Under the pieces are notes generated by a model. That model worked only from the letters and a program-made list of their open reading frames with translations. It searched no databases and was not told where the DNA came from. Positions 7,971 to 16,293 of a stretch of 64,000 nucleotides of DNA are shown here, piece after piece (positions within the stretch are counted from its first letter, which is position 1; every line of letters starts with the position of its first letter). Both the position numbers and the translations under genes were made by a program. This DNA comes from Agrococcus sediminis (lineage in GTDB: Bacteria; Actinomycetota; Actinomycetes; Actinomycetales; Microbacteriaceae), in contig NZ_VOIR01000013.1 of assembly GCF_007923295.1 (NCBI RefSeq), forward strand, positions 62,001-126,000. Reading direction: 5' to 3'.

Positions 7971-9557
7971 ATGGAGGGCTTCGGCATCGACGCGGAGGAG
8001 TACATCGCCGCCGTGCGCGCGGGAGCCATCGACCCGCACGGCGCGACGGCGCTCGAGCTCGAGGCATCGCTCGAGGCGTTCGACCGCGAGTGGCGCGAGC
8101 GGCTCCTCGCGCTCTCCGACGCCGAGGTCGACGAGCTCGCGCGCTCCGGCTCGCCGCTGCCGCTCATGCCGACGGCGGTCGAAGGCACGAGCGAGCAGCA
8201 GTTGCGCCTCGACGCCCAGTTCGCGGGCCGCATGCGGGCGCTCGAGCAGCAGTCGGCACGCATCGAGGGCGAGCGCCGGGCGCTCATGGCCGAGCACCTG
8301 CAGCGCGCGCTCGACGACGGGCGCGACTCCGGCGTCGCGATCCGCGAGCTCGCCTCGCTCGCGGCGGTCGAGCTGCGCGTGTCGCACCGCGGGCTCGAGC
8401 GCCGCATGACCGAGGCCTGGCAGCTCGTGCGCGAGCTGCCGGCGGCGCACGAGTCCGCCGCCGCGGGGCGCATCACCGTCGGCCACCTGCGGGTGATCGA
8501 GGCCGAGACGCGCGCGGTGCGGCTCGACCCCGCGATCGAGCCCCACGAGCGGGAGGCGGTCGAGGCCGAGCTCGTGCGCATCGCCGAGGCCACGACCCCC
8601 GGCAGGCTCCGCGCCCGCGCGAAGCGCGCGGTGCAGCGGGTGCTGACGACGCCCCTCCAGCAGCGGCACGACGTCGCGCGCGAGCGAAGGGCGGTCGAGC
8701 TCCACGACCGCGGCGACGGCATGTGCGACCTCGTCGCGCACGTCCCGGCCGCGCTCGGCGCGGGCATCCTCGACCGCCTCACGCAGGCGGCGCGCGGCAA
8801 GCCGAAGGACGATCCGCGCACCGCCGACCAGTTCCGAGCAGACGCGCTGTGCGAGGTGCTGCTCGTGGGCGTCGTCCCCGACGACGCGCACGGCGTCTCG
8901 CCGCTGCGCGCCCACGTCGCGATCACGATCCCGGCCACCGAGCTGCTGCGCGACGAGGGCACGCCGGGGCTGCCGTTCCCGGCGGCGCTCGACGGGCGGA
9001 TCCTCGTCGACCGCGCCACCGCCCGGTGGCTCGCCGGCGGCGCGAGCGCCTGGGAGCGCCTGTTCACCGATCCGGTCACGGGCGTGGCCAGCACGGTCGA
9101 CACCTACCGCCCGAGCGCCGCGCAGCGGAGGTGGCTGCTCGCGCGCGACGGCGGCTGCCGATTCCCGCTCTGCGCGGCCGCCGGCATGCGCGCCGACCTC
9201 GACCACACCCTCGACTGGGCCAGGGGCGGCGCCACGAGCCTCGACAACCTGGCCACGCTGTGCCGCGGAGACCACGTGCTGAAGCACGCCTCCGGCTGGC
9301 GCATGCGCCAGCTCGGCCACGGCGTCATCGAGTGGACGACACCGCTCGGCGCGACGCTCGTCGACGAGCCCGTGCCCGTCGGACCGACGTTCGCCGATCT
9401 GCGGGCCGCAGCGCCGCCCGGCGAGCCGGCCCCGCCGTCGCCGGACGACTGGTGGAGCGCGCGGGTCGAGCCGGATCCGCAGCTGCTGCGCTACGTGTGC
9501 GGGCAGTCGACAGGCATGGCCTGGGAGCGCGGCCTCGCTCCGCCGCGCGAGTCTTGA
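7971..9557 (+). CDS. DUF222 / HNH endonuclease domain protein (13E12-like)
   Basis: Protein of 528 residues from the multicopy actinobacterial DUF222 family, sometimes called the 13E12 repeat family. The first 380 residues are the helical, Arg/Glu/Ala-rich DUF222 domain. The C-terminal HNH nuclease fold has Cys residues in GGCRFPLCAAAG, the DHTLDW metal/catalytic segment, the Asn in TSLDNLATLC and RGDHVLKH. The canonical second His pair reads GDH here rather than HH. Biological role is unknown; such proteins are often present in many divergent copies. The start is the ATG at 7971, with TTGTCT six bases upstream as a weak -10; GTG 7956 in the same frame is the alternative. Confidence 0.82.
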   Translation: MEGFGIDAEEYIAAVRAGAIDPHGATALELEASLEAFDREWRERLLALSDAEVDELARSGSPLPLMPTAVEGTSEQQLRLDAQFAGRMRALEQQSARIEGERRALMAEHLQRALDDGRDSGVAIRELASLAAVELRVSHRGLERRMTEAWQLVRELPAAHESAAAGRITVGHLRVIEAETRAVRLDPAIEPHEREAVEAELVRIAEATTPGRLRARAKRAVQRVLTTPLQQRHDVARERRAVELHDRGDGMCDLVAHVPAALGAGILDRLTQAARGKPKDDPRTADQFRADALCEVLLVGVVPDDAHGVSPLRAHVAITIPATELLRDEGTPGLPFPAALDGRILVDRATARWLAGGASAWERLFTDPVTGVASTVDTYRPSAAQRRWLLARDGGCRFPLCAAAGMRADLDHTLDWARGGATSLDNLATLCRGDHVLKHASGWRMRQLGHGVIEWTTPLGATLVDEPVPVGPTFADLRAAAPPGEPAPPSPDDWWSARVEPDPQLLRYVCGQSTGMAWERGLAPPRES

Positions 9558-9585
9558 CGGGAGGAGCCGGCCGCGGGCATGACGA

Positions 9586-9613
9586 AGGGCGACGAGCCGA
9601 AGCCCGTCGCCCT
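9586..9613. terminator. bidirectional hairpin between HNH gene and rpmE
   Basis: AGGGCGACG (9586-9594) and CGTCGCCCT (9605-9613) form a perfect nine-pair stem with a ten-base loop. It is the only structure seen in the 96-base convergent gap, so it probably ends both transcripts. Confidence 0.6.
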
Positions 9614-9653
9614 GCGTGTCAGGCGCTGCGCGCCAGAGATGTCGCTGCTGCGA

Positions 9654-9902
9654 TCAGCCGCCGAAGCCCTTGTAGCGGTTCTTGAACTTCTCGACGCGGC
9701 CGGCCGAGTCCATGATGCGCTGCTTGCCCGTGTAGAACGGGTGCGAGGCGCTCGAGATCTCGACGTCGATGACGGGGTACGTCTCGCCGTCCAGCTCGAT
9801 CGTCTTGTCGCTGGTGATCGTCGAGCGCGTGAGGAACGTCTCGCCCGAGGCGAGGTCGCGGAACACGATCGGCTGGTAGTCGGGGTGGATCTCGGTCTTC
9901 AT
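9654..9902 (-). CDS. rpmE2: 50S ribosomal protein L31 type B
   Basis: Ribosomal protein L31 of 82 residues that sits at the subunit interface. It begins [16 protein letters not shown] and has the HPFYTGKQR segment typical of the family. It contains no cysteine, so it is the zinc-independent (C-minus, type B) form rather than the CxxC form; bacteria with both forms usually induce type B under zinc starvation. Whether a zinc-containing paralogue exists elsewhere cannot be seen here. AAGGAC precedes the ATG as ribosome site. The C-terminus ends YKGFGG. Confidence 0.95.
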   Translation of the reverse strand: MKTEIHPDYQPIVFRDLASGETFLTRSTITSDKTIELDGETYPVIDVEISSASHPFYTGKQRIMDSAGRVEKFKNRYKGFGG

Positions 9903-9964
9903 GGTCGTCCTTGGTGTCGCTCGAGCGCGGAAAGTCCTTCGGCCAACGTGCGGGCCGACTGACG

Positions 9965-9970
9965 AGTGTA
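9965..9970 (-). promoter_or_regulatory. possible -10 box (TACACT) of rpmE2
   Basis: TACACT lies on the minus strand 62 bases before the L31 start, giving a leader of about 55 bases with its own ribosome site. No -35 box is evident. I do not see a clear Zur-type palindrome in this 94-base gap. Confidence 0.35.
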
Positions 9971-9996
9971 TCAGGTGGTCGGGGTGCGGGCGGGCC

Positions 9997-10782
9997 TCAG
10001 CGCGTCGCGCGAGCGGCCCACCGGCCGCCCTCGTGGGCGATCTCGAGCGGCAGCCCGAAGGTCTCGGTGAGGTGCGCATCCGTCAGCACGTCCTCGAGCG
10101 GCCCGGCGGTGACGATGCGGCCCTCGCGCAGCAGCATGCCGTGCGTGAAGCCCGGCGGGATCTCCTCGACGTGGTGCGTCACCATGATGATCGCGGGCGC
10201 CAGCGGGCTCGACGCGTACTCCTCGAGCGACTGCAGCAGCGACTCGCGCGCACCGAGGTCGAGGCTGCCCGCCGGCTCGTCGAGCAGCATGAGCTCGGGG
10301 TCGGTCATGACCGCTCGGGCGATCTGCACGCGCTTGCGCTCTCCGTCGGAGAGCGTGCCGAAGGTGCGGGTCGAGAGGCCCGTGAGGTCCCACGCGTCCA
10401 TCACCTCGGCCGCGCGCTCGAGGTCGAACGACTCGTAGCGCTCGCGCCAGCGGCCCGTCACGGCGTAGGCGGCCGTGAGCACGACGTCGCCGACGCGCTC
10501 GGTCGCGGGGATCTGTCGCGCGAGCCCGGTGGCTGCGAGCCCGATGCGGGTGCGCAGCTCGAAGACGTCGACGCCGCCGACCCGCTCCCCCAGCACGTGC
10601 GCCGTACCGGAGGTCGGATGCGCCGTGGCGGCCGCGATCTGCAGGATCGTCGACTTGCCCGCGCCGTTCGGCCCCAGGATCACCCAGCGGTCGGCCTCGT
10701 CGACCGTCCAGGAGAGCTGATCGAGGATGCGGTTGCCGCCACGGACGAACGAGACGTCGTGGAGCTCGAGGACGCTGGCCAT
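9997..10782 (-). CDS. ABC transporter ATP-binding protein, orphan
   Basis: ATPase of 261 residues with Walker [10 protein letters not shown], signature [10 protein letters not shown] (D replaces the usual second G), Walker [13 protein letters not shown] and a switch His in [11 protein letters not shown]. No membrane-spanning partner or binding protein gene is adjacent, so its transporter, if any, lies elsewhere. It resembles the YlmA-type cytoplasmic ATPases. The ATG follows a TAGGCT -10 box by seven bases, and the first three bases of that box are the stop codon of glgA. Confidence 0.85.
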   Translation of the reverse strand: MASVLELHDVSFVRGGNRILDQLSWTVDEADRWVILGPNGAGKSTILQIAAATAHPTSGTAHVLGERVGGVDVFELRTRIGLAATGLARQIPATERVGDVVLTAAYAVTGRWRERYESFDLERAAEVMDAWDLTGLSTRTFGTLSDGERKRVQIARAVMTDPELMLLDEPAGSLDLGARESLLQSLEEYASSPLAPAIIMVTHHVEEIPPGFTHGMLLREGRIVTAGPLEDVLTDAHLTETFGLPLEIAHEGGRWAARATR

Positions 10783-10789
10783 AGGAGCG

Positions 10790-10795
10790 AGCCTA
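10790..10795 (-). promoter_or_regulatory. leaderless -10 box (TAGGCT) of the orphan ABC ATPase, containing the glgA stop
   Basis: TAGGCT on the minus strand, then CGCTCCT, then ATG at 10782. The TAG at 10795-10793 is also the termination codon of glgA, so one hexamer serves both functions. Confidence 0.6.
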
Positions 10796-11989
10796 CCGAG
10801 CGCGCTCGGCGATCACCGCCGCGTAGACCTCGCGCGTCTGCTCGGCGATGCGCCCCCAGTCGAAGTGCTCGGCGGCGCGCCGGCGGCCCGCCTCGCCCAT
10901 GCGGCGCGCGGCCTCCGGGTCGGCGACCATGCGGGTGAGCGCGTCCGCCAGGTCGGCGACGTAGCGATCGGGATCCGTGGGCGTGCCGGTGCCGTCCTGC
11001 ACCTGGTCGATCGGCACGAGGAAGCCGGTGACGCCGTCGTCGATGACCTCGGGGATGCCGCCGGTCGCCGAGCCGACGACGGGTGCCCCGCACGCCATCG
11101 CCTCGAGGTTCACGATGCCGAGCGGCTCGTAGACGCTCGGGCAGACGAACGTCGTCGCGTGCGTGAGCAGCACCCGCAGGTCGTCGCGCGGCAGCACCTC
11201 GTCGATCCACACGATGCCCTCGCGGGTCTGCTGGAGCTCCTGCACCAGGCCCTTCACCTCGGCCATGATCTCGGGCGTGTCGGGCGCGCCGGCGCACAGG
11301 ATCAGCTGCACGTCCTCCGGCAGCGCCGCGGCGGCGCGCAGCAGGTGCGGCAGCCCCTTCTGCCGCGTGATGCGCCCGACGAAGACGACCGAGGGCCGAT
11401 CCGGGTCGAGGCCCAGCTCGCGGGCGCGGTCGGCGTCGACGTTCGGCGACCAGCCGTCGAGGTCGATGCCGTTGTAGATCGTGACGACCTTCTCCGGGTC
11501 GAGCGCGGGGTACGAGCGCAGGATGTCGGCGCGCATGCCGTTCGACACCGCGATCACGCGGTCGGCCGCCTCGTAGGCGCGGCGCTCGATGTCGCTCGAG
11601 ATGCGGTAGCCGCCGCCGAGCTGCTCGGCCTTCCACGGCCGCAGCGGCTCGAGCGAGTGCGCGCTCACCACGTGCGGGATCCCGTGCAGCTCCTGCGCGA
11701 GCCTGCCCGCCTCGTTCGCGTACCAGGTGTGCGAGTGCACGAGGTCGGAGCCGGCGACCGCGTCCGCGATCTGCAGGTCGACCGCGAGCGTCTGCAGCGC
11801 CCCGTTCGCGTCGGCGAGCTCGGCCGGCACGTCGTAGGCGGTCGTGTCCGCCTCGTCGCGCGGCTGCCCGAAGCAGCGCACCTGCACCTCGATCGAGCGC
11901 CGCAGCGCCTTCACGAGCTCGGTGACGTGCACGCCGGCGCCTCCGTAGATGGCCGGCGGGTACTCCTTGGTGACCAGGTCGACGCGCAT
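10793..11989 (-). CDS. glgA: GT4-type glycogen synthase / ADP-glucose glucosyltransferase
   Basis: Retaining GT-B glycosyltransferase of 398 residues in the actinobacterial GT4 GlgA/GlgM group rather than the GT5 group. It begins MRVDLVTKEYPPAIYGGAGVHV, where KEYPP..YGGAG forms the N-terminal nucleotide-sugar loop. Later segments are HSHTWYANEAG, VVFVGRITRQKGLPHLL and the donor site VYEPLGIVNLEAMACGAPVV. It uses ADP-glucose to extend alpha-1,4-glucan or, in mycobacterial GlgM, to form maltose-1-phosphate. It is divergent from glgC, which makes ADP-glucose, with 78 bases between starts. The ATG is six bases after a TACTGT box, predicting a leaderless transcript. Confidence 0.92.
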   Translation of the reverse strand: MRVDLVTKEYPPAIYGGAGVHVTELVKALRRSIEVQVRCFGQPRDEADTTAYDVPAELADANGALQTLAVDLQIADAVAGSDLVHSHTWYANEAGRLAQELHGIPHVVSAHSLEPLRPWKAEQLGGGYRISSDIERRAYEAADRVIAVSNGMRADILRSYPALDPEKVVTIYNGIDLDGWSPNVDADRARELGLDPDRPSVVFVGRITRQKGLPHLLRAAAALPEDVQLILCAGAPDTPEIMAEVKGLVQELQQTREGIVWIDEVLPRDDLRVLLTHATTFVCPSVYEPLGIVNLEAMACGAPVVGSATGGIPEVIDDGVTGFLVPIDQVQDGTGTPTDPDRYVADLADALTRMVADPEAARRMGEAGRRRAAEHFDWGRIAEQTREVYAAVIAERAR

Positions 11990-11995
11990 GGCTTC

Positions 11996-12001
11996 ACAGT
12001 A
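11996..12001 (-). promoter_or_regulatory. leaderless -10 box (TACTGT) of glgA
   Basis: TACTGT on the minus strand, then GAAGCC, then ATG at 11989. Confidence 0.6.
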
Positions 12002-12055
12002 CGCGAGCGGCCCCGTGCGGCGGCGCGCTCCCTGGTGGCGACCAGGGCGGGCGCA

Positions 12056-12061
12056 TAGGGT
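12056..12061 (+). promoter_or_regulatory. leaderless -10 box (TAGGGT) of glgC
   Basis: TAGGGT, then GACGAC, then ATG at 12068. It is divergent from the glgA box in the same 78-base gap. Confidence 0.6.
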
Positions 12062-12067
12062 GACGAC

Positions 12068-13306
12068 ATGGACAAGAAGGTCTTCGGGATCGTGCTCGCC
12101 GGCGGCGAAGGGAAGCGGCTGATGCCGCTGACGGCGGACCGCGCCAAGCCCGCGGTGCCGTTCGGCGGCGCGTACCGCCTGATCGACTTCGCGATCTCGA
12201 ACCTCATCAACTCGAGCCTGCGGCAGATCGTCGTGCTGACGCAGTACAAGTCGCACTCGCTCGACCGCCACGTGTCGCAGGTGTGGCGCATGTCGTCGAT
12301 GCTGAACTCCTACGTCACCTCGGTGCCCGCCCAGCAGCGCACCGGCAAGCACTGGTTCGCCGGCTCCGCCGACGCGATCTTCCAGTCGCTCAACCTCGTC
12401 GCCGACGAGAAGCCCGACATCGTCGTCGTGGTCGGCGCCGATCACGTCTACCGCATGGACTTCCGCGACATGATCGACGCGCACATCGCCTCCGGCGCGC
12501 GCGCCACCGTCGCCGGCATCCGCCAGCCCCTCGAGCTCGCCAACCAGTTCGGCGTCATCGAGGAGGACGCCGACCGGCCCGGCATCATCCGCGCCTTCCA
12601 CGAGAAGCCCGCCGACGCATCCGGCCTCGTCGTCGCCCCGGGCGAGGTGCTCGCCTCCATGGGCAACTACGTCTTCGACGCCGACGCGCTCGTCGAGGCC
12701 GTCACGGCCGACAACGAGCTCGAGGGCTCGAACCACGACATGGGCGGCGACATCGTGCCCTGGTTCGTCGAGCGCGGCGAGGCCGCCATGTACGACCTGA
12801 AGAACAACACCGTCCCGGGCGCGACCGAGCGCGACAAGTACTACTGGCGCGACGTCGGCACGATCGAGTCGTTCTTCGACGCGCACATGGACCTCATCTC
12901 GGCGCTGCCGATCTTCAACCTCTACAACCGCGAGTGGCCCATCTACACGCAGACCGTGAACGCGCCGCCCGCGAAGTTCACCAGGGATGCGTGGGGTCGC
13001 GCCGCCGACGTCAACGAGGCGATCGTCGGCGCGGGCTCCGTCGTGCAGGGCGCGTCGATCGTGCGCAGCGTCGTCTCCCCCTGGTGCGTCGTCGACGCCG
13101 GCGCGACCGTCTCCGACGCGATCCTGTTCGACCAGGTGCGCGTGGGCGCCGGCGCCGTCGTGCGCCGCGCGATCATCGACAAGGAGGTCGAGATCGGTCC
13201 GGGCGTGCAGGTGGGCGTCGACCACGACGCCGACCGCGCCCGCGGCTTCTCGGTCTCCGCCTCCGGCATCGTCACGGTGCCCAAGGGCCAGAAGATCCAT
13301 CAGTGA
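12068..13306 (+). CDS. glgC: glucose-1-phosphate adenylyltransferase
   Basis: Makes ADP-glucose from glucose-1-phosphate and ATP, the first committed step of bacterial glycogen synthesis. It has 412 residues, normal for the family. The N-terminal pyrophosphorylase signature is [26 protein letters not shown] (read in two parts), followed by [14 protein letters not shown] and the substrate segment [11 protein letters not shown]. The C-terminal third is a left-handed beta-helix with hexapeptide-like repeats, ending KGQKIHQ. It overlaps serB as GTGA and is predicted to be transcribed from a leaderless promoter, divergent from glgA. Confidence 0.96.
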   Translation: MDKKVFGIVLAGGEGKRLMPLTADRAKPAVPFGGAYRLIDFAISNLINSSLRQIVVLTQYKSHSLDRHVSQVWRMSSMLNSYVTSVPAQQRTGKHWFAGSADAIFQSLNLVADEKPDIVVVVGADHVYRMDFRDMIDAHIASGARATVAGIRQPLELANQFGVIEEDADRPGIIRAFHEKPADASGLVVAPGEVLASMGNYVFDADALVEAVTADNELEGSNHDMGGDIVPWFVERGEAAMYDLKNNTVPGATERDKYYWRDVGTIESFFDAHMDLISALPIFNLYNREWPIYTQTVNAPPAKFTRDAWGRAADVNEAIVGAGSVVQGASIVRSVVSPWCVVDAGATVSDAILFDQVRVGAGAVVRRAIIDKEVEIGPGVQVGVDHDADRARGFSVSASGIVTVPKGQKIHQ

Positions 13307-13947
13307 CCGGGGCGCAGCTGCTCGTCGTCACCGATGTCGATTCGACCCTCATCCGCGATGAGGTGATCGAGCTGCTCGCGCGCGCCGTCGGGCCGGCCGC
13401 CGAGCGTCACGTCGCCGCGGTCACCGAGCGCGCGATGCTCGGCGAGCTCGACTTCGCCGCCTCGCTCGCCGAGCGCCTCAGCATCCTCCGCGGCCTGCCC
13501 GCGTCGGTCGTCGACGAGGCGCGCGCCCAGGTCACCGTCACCGACGGCGTGCCCGAGCTCATCGCCGCCGTCCACGAGCGCGGCGGCGTCGTCGCGGCGG
13601 TCTCGGGCGGCTTCCACGAGGTGCTCGACCCGATCGCCGCCGACCTGGGCATCGACCACGCGCGCGCCAACCGGCTCGAGGTGCGCGACGGGCTCCTGAC
13701 CGGCCGCTCGACCGGTCCCGTCATCGACGGCGCCGCCAAGCGCGACACGCTCGAGTCGCTGCGCCTCAACTACGGCGTGCCGCGCGAGCGCACGATGGCC
13801 GTCGGCGACGGCGCGAACGACCTGCTGATGATGGGCGCCGCCGGCGTCTCGGTCGCCTTCTGCGCGAAGCCCGCCGTGCGCGCGCAGGCCTCGGCGATCG
13901 TCGAGGAGCCCGACTTCCGCCTGCTCATCCCGCTGCTCCCCGCTTGA
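13303..13947 (+). CDS. serB: phosphoserine phosphatase (HAD family)
   Basis: HAD-superfamily phosphatase of 214 residues that makes L-serine from phosphoserine. Motif I is [12 protein letters not shown], where the nucleophile Asp and general acid Asp are two apart. Motif II is the Ser in [11 protein letters not shown], the motif III Lys is in DGAAKRDTL, and motif IV is [11 protein letters not shown]. It lacks the N-terminal ACT domain present in many long SerB proteins. The GTG start overlaps the glgC stop as GTGA, and its stop overlaps the next gene as TTGA. The link to glycogen genes is probably only positional. Confidence 0.9.
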   Translation: MTGAQLLVVTDVDSTLIRDEVIELLARAVGPAAERHVAAVTERAMLGELDFAASLAERLSILRGLPASVVDEARAQVTVTDGVPELIAAVHERGGVVAAVSGGFHEVLDPIAADLGIDHARANRLEVRDGLLTGRSTGPVIDGAAKRDTLESLRLNYGVPRERTMAVGDGANDLLMMGAAGVSVAFCAKPAVRAQASAIVEEPDFRLLIPLLPA

Positions 13948-14687
13948 GGCGCACCGTGCCCGGCCAGCGCATCGCGATCGTCTCGGACATGCACGGCAAC
14001 CTCGGCGCCTTCGAGGCGGTGCTCGCCGATGCGCGCGAGCGGGGCGCGGATGCGGTGTGGTGCGGCGGCGACCTCGTCGGCAAGGGCCCGCGCGGCCGCG
14101 CCGTCGTGGAGCTGGCGCGCGAGGCGTGCGACGTCGTCGTGCGCGGCAACTGGGACGACGCGGTCGCCGACCCCTCGGCCGCGCCGTGGTCGGCGCCCGA
14201 GTGGTACCGCGACGAGGTGGGGCCCGAGGGCGTCGCGTGGCTCGGCGCCCTGCCGTTCCACCACGACGCGCAGCTCGCGGGGCACCGCGTGCGGCTCTTC
14301 CACGCGTCGTCGACGTCGGTGCACCACCGGGTGCGCTGGGGCGCCGACGACGCGACCTTCGACGAGATGTTCCGGGCGACGGATGCGACGGGCCCGGTCG
14401 GCGACGCCGACGTCGTCGTGTACGGCGACCTGCACGACCAGTGGCTCGACGTCCGCTGCGGCCGGCGGCTGCTCAACACCGGCAGCGCCGGCAACGCGCT
14501 CGACGGCGACCCGACCGCCGCCTACGTGCTCCTCGACGACGACGGGCCCGGCCGGCTGTCCGTGCGCTTCGTCCGCGTGCCCTACGACGTCGACGCCGAG
14601 ATCGACGTGGCGCGCGACATGCGCAGCCCGTTCCTCGAGCACTGGATCGAGCAGCTCCGCACCGGGCAGTACCAGCGCCGGATCTGA
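13944..14687 (+). CDS. calcineurin-like metallophosphoesterase with altered metal motifs
   Basis: Metallophosphoesterase of about 247 residues. Metal ligands Asp15 and His17 (SDMHGN), Asp43 (GGDLVGKGP), Asn69 and His120 (LFHAS) are present. Two normally invariant histidines are replaced: GNHD reads GNWD (Trp70), and GHxH reads GDLH (Asp162). The fold resembles the HGNLxA group of phosphodiesterases and protein phosphatases. Activity may be reduced or altered. TTG at 13944 overlaps the serB stop; GTG at 13956 is the alternative start and would shorten it by four residues. Confidence 0.78.
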   Translation: MRRTVPGQRIAIVSDMHGNLGAFEAVLADARERGADAVWCGGDLVGKGPRGRAVVELAREACDVVVRGNWDDAVADPSAAPWSAPEWYRDEVGPEGVAWLGALPFHHDAQLAGHRVRLFHASSTSVHHRVRWGADDATFDEMFRATDATGPVGDADVVVYGDLHDQWLDVRCGRRLLNTGSAGNALDGDPTAAYVLLDDDGPGRLSVRFVRVPYDVDAEIDVARDMRSPFLEHWIEQLRTGQYQRRI

Positions 14688-14727
14688 CGCTCCGCCACGG
14701 GGCGAGGACTCCCCCGCTCCCGGTCTC

Positions 14728-14772
14728 GGATCGAGGAGCCATCGTCCTCGATGCGCAACCGATCCTCGATCC
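14728..14772. terminator. nested inverted repeats between convergent genes
   Basis: GGATCGAGGA (14728-14737) can pair perfectly with TCCTCGATCC (14763-14772). Alternatively its inner eight bases pair with TCCTCGAT at 14745-14752. The 93-base gap holds nothing else, so this is the likely terminator for both flanking transcripts. Confidence 0.5.
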
Positions 14773-14780
14773 GTGCGGCG

Positions 14781-15191
14781 TCAGTCCTCGAGCAGCGCCC
14801 GCAGCCGCTCGAGGTCGGCGGCCACGGCCCGCGCGTCCGCCTCGAACGCATCCGCCGACATGCCGGGCAGCCGGCGCAGGGTGAAGACCACCTCGGCGCC
14901 GAGCGGATGCGCGAGCACGCGGAGCGGGTTGTGCACCACCGCGCCGCCCGGCAGGGTCACGTCGTGGTCGAGCACGCCGAGGTCGTTCGGCGGCGCGAAG
15001 CGCACCCGCACCTCGCCCATCGGCGAGTCGACGACGAGCGCGTCGCCCTCGCGGCGGAGGGCGCCGGAGGCGAGGCCCGCCGCCCACTGCGGCAGCCGCT
15101 CCGGGTCGCCCGCGACCGCGGCGACCTCGCGCCGGTCGCGCCGGATCACGACGGAGAGGTGCCGGCTCTCCATCGCCCGGCCGCTGTCCAT
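14781..15191 (-). CDS. SRPBCC-like small protein, function unknown
   Basis: Protein of 136 residues that looks like a START/SRPBCC (polyketide cyclase-like) fold. It has an N-terminal strand MESRHLSVVIRRDRREV, a helix AGDPERLPQWAAGL, several short strands with ALVVDSPMGEVRVRFA, and a long C-terminal amphipathic helix from residue 107. No catalytic motif is recognised. It starts seven bases after the FabG-like gene stop and is probably co-transcribed. ATG 15191 and ATG 15173 are both possible starts. The family resemblance is inferred from pattern only. Confidence 0.6.
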   Translation of the reverse strand: MDSGRAMESRHLSVVIRRDRREVAAVAGDPERLPQWAAGLASGALRREGDALVVDSPMGEVRVRFAPPNDLGVLDHDVTLPGGAVVHNPLRVLAHPLGAEVVFTLRRLPGMSADAFEADARAVAADLERLRALLED

Positions 15192-15198
15192 CGCGGCG

Positions 15199-15906
15199 TC
15201 AGTGCCCCATGCCGAGGCCGCCGTCGACGGGGATGACCGCGCCCGAGATGTAGGCGGCCTCGTCGCCCGCGAGCCACCGCACCACGCCGGCGACCTCGGC
15301 GGCGCTGCCGTACCGGCCGGCCGGGATCGCCTTCCGGTACTCGGCCTGCGTCTGCTCGTCGAGCTCGGCGGTCATGTCGGTCTCGATGAAGCCGGGCGCG
15401 ACGACGTTCGCCGTGATGCCGCGGGCGCCCAGCTCGCGCGTGATCGACCGCGCGATGCCGACGAGGCCGGCCTTCGACGCGGCGTAGTTGACCTGGCCGG
15501 GGCCGCCGTAGAGCCCGACGACGCTCGAGATCAGCACGATGCGGCCCCACTTCGCGCGCAGCATGCCCTTCGAGGCGCGCTGCACGACGCGGAACGCGCC
15601 GCCCAGGTTGGTGTCGACGACGTCGGTGAAGTCCTGCTCGCTCATCCGCATGAGCAGCGTGTCGCGGGTGATGCCGGCGTTCGCGACCACGACCTCGACG
15701 GGGCCGAGCTCGGCCTCGACCTGCGTGAACGCCGCGTCGATCGAGGCGGCGTCGGTCACGTCGGCAGCGACCGCCAGCGCCCCCTCGGGACCGGAGCCGT
15801 CGCGCGAGGTGATCGCGACGCGGTGCCCGGCGTCGAGGAAGGACTGGGCGATGGCGCGGCCGATGCCGCGGTTGCCGCCGGTGACGAGCACGGTGCGAGA
15901 GGTCAT
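15199..15906 (-). CDS. fabG: FabG-like 3-oxoacyl-ACP reductase (SDR family)
   Basis: Short-chain dehydrogenase of 235 residues that probably reduces 3-oxoacyl-ACP with NADPH in fatty-acid synthesis. The Rossmann motif is TGGNRGIGRA (9-18), NAG is at 76-78, and the catalytic residues are Ser128, Tyr141 and Lys145 (YAASK). GRYGSAAEVAGVVRWLAGDEAAYISG and the terminal VDGGLGMGH fit FabG closely. The ATG is seven bases after a TAGGCT box, predicting a leaderless message. No other fatty-acid gene is adjacent, and substrate breadth in this family is wide, so the exact role is inferred. Confidence 0.82.
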   Translation of the reverse strand: MTSRTVLVTGGNRGIGRAIAQSFLDAGHRVAITSRDGSGPEGALAVAADVTDAASIDAAFTQVEAELGPVEVVVANAGITRDTLLMRMSEQDFTDVVDTNLGGAFRVVQRASKGMLRAKWGRIVLISSVVGLYGGPGQVNYAASKAGLVGIARSITRELGARGITANVVAPGFIETDMTAELDEQTQAEYRKAIPAGRYGSAAEVAGVVRWLAGDEAAYISGAVIPVDGGLGMGH

Positions 15907-15913
15907 GCGAGCC

Positions 15914-15919
15914 AGCCTA
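15914..15919 (-). promoter_or_regulatory. leaderless -10 box (TAGGCT) of fabG
   Basis: TAGGCT on the minus strand, then GGCTCGC, then ATG at 15906. Confidence 0.6.
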
Positions 15920-15950
15920 CGTCGCAGGGCGTGCGCATAGCGGCCGCGCG

Positions 15951-15956
15951 TAGACT
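15951..15956 (+). promoter_or_regulatory. -10 box (TAGACT) of the DUF3099-surf1 operon
   Basis: TAGACT lies ten bases before the ATG at 15967, so the leader would be only about three or four bases long. It is divergent from the fabG box. Confidence 0.5.
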
Positions 15957-15966
15957 GCCCAGAGCC

Positions 15967-16293
15967 ATGCGAGCTCGATCCGCGTCGATCACCGACCTCC
16001 CGATCTCCCCTGACGAGGATCGTCAGAGGCGCTTCCGCACGTACCTCATCCTCATGCTCGTGCGCGTCGCGTGCCTCGGCATCTTCTTCGTGGTGCCCGA
16101 CTGGTGGAAGCTGATCCCCGCGTTCTTCGCCGTGTTCATCCCCTACTTCGCCGTCGTCATCGCCAACCAGGTCGGCAGCACCGGGCCCGAGGTCGGCCGC
16201 GTCGCGCCGAACGCGCTGCCGCCGGGTCCGTCCGGCGGCTCCCCGACCGGCAGCACCGGCACCTCCGGCCCGTCCCCGGACGAGCGCCCGTGA
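15967..16293 (+). CDS. DUF3099 membrane protein
   Basis: Small actinobacterial membrane protein of 108 residues. The N-terminus has the family-typical SITDLPISPDEDRQRRFRTY, followed by two hydrophobic segments (about 24-43 and 49-67), then a Pro/Gly/Ser-rich tail that is probably cytoplasmic. Its function is not known. It begins a tightly overlapping set with the Cys/His mini-protein and SURF1, joined by a GTGA overlap, so a link to cytochrome oxidase biogenesis is possible but unproven. Confidence 0.8.
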   Translation: MRARSASITDLPISPDEDRQRRFRTYLILMLVRVACLGIFFVVPDWWKLIPAFFAVFIPYFAVVIANQVGSTGPEVGRVAPNALPPGPSGGSPTGSTGTSGPSPDERP

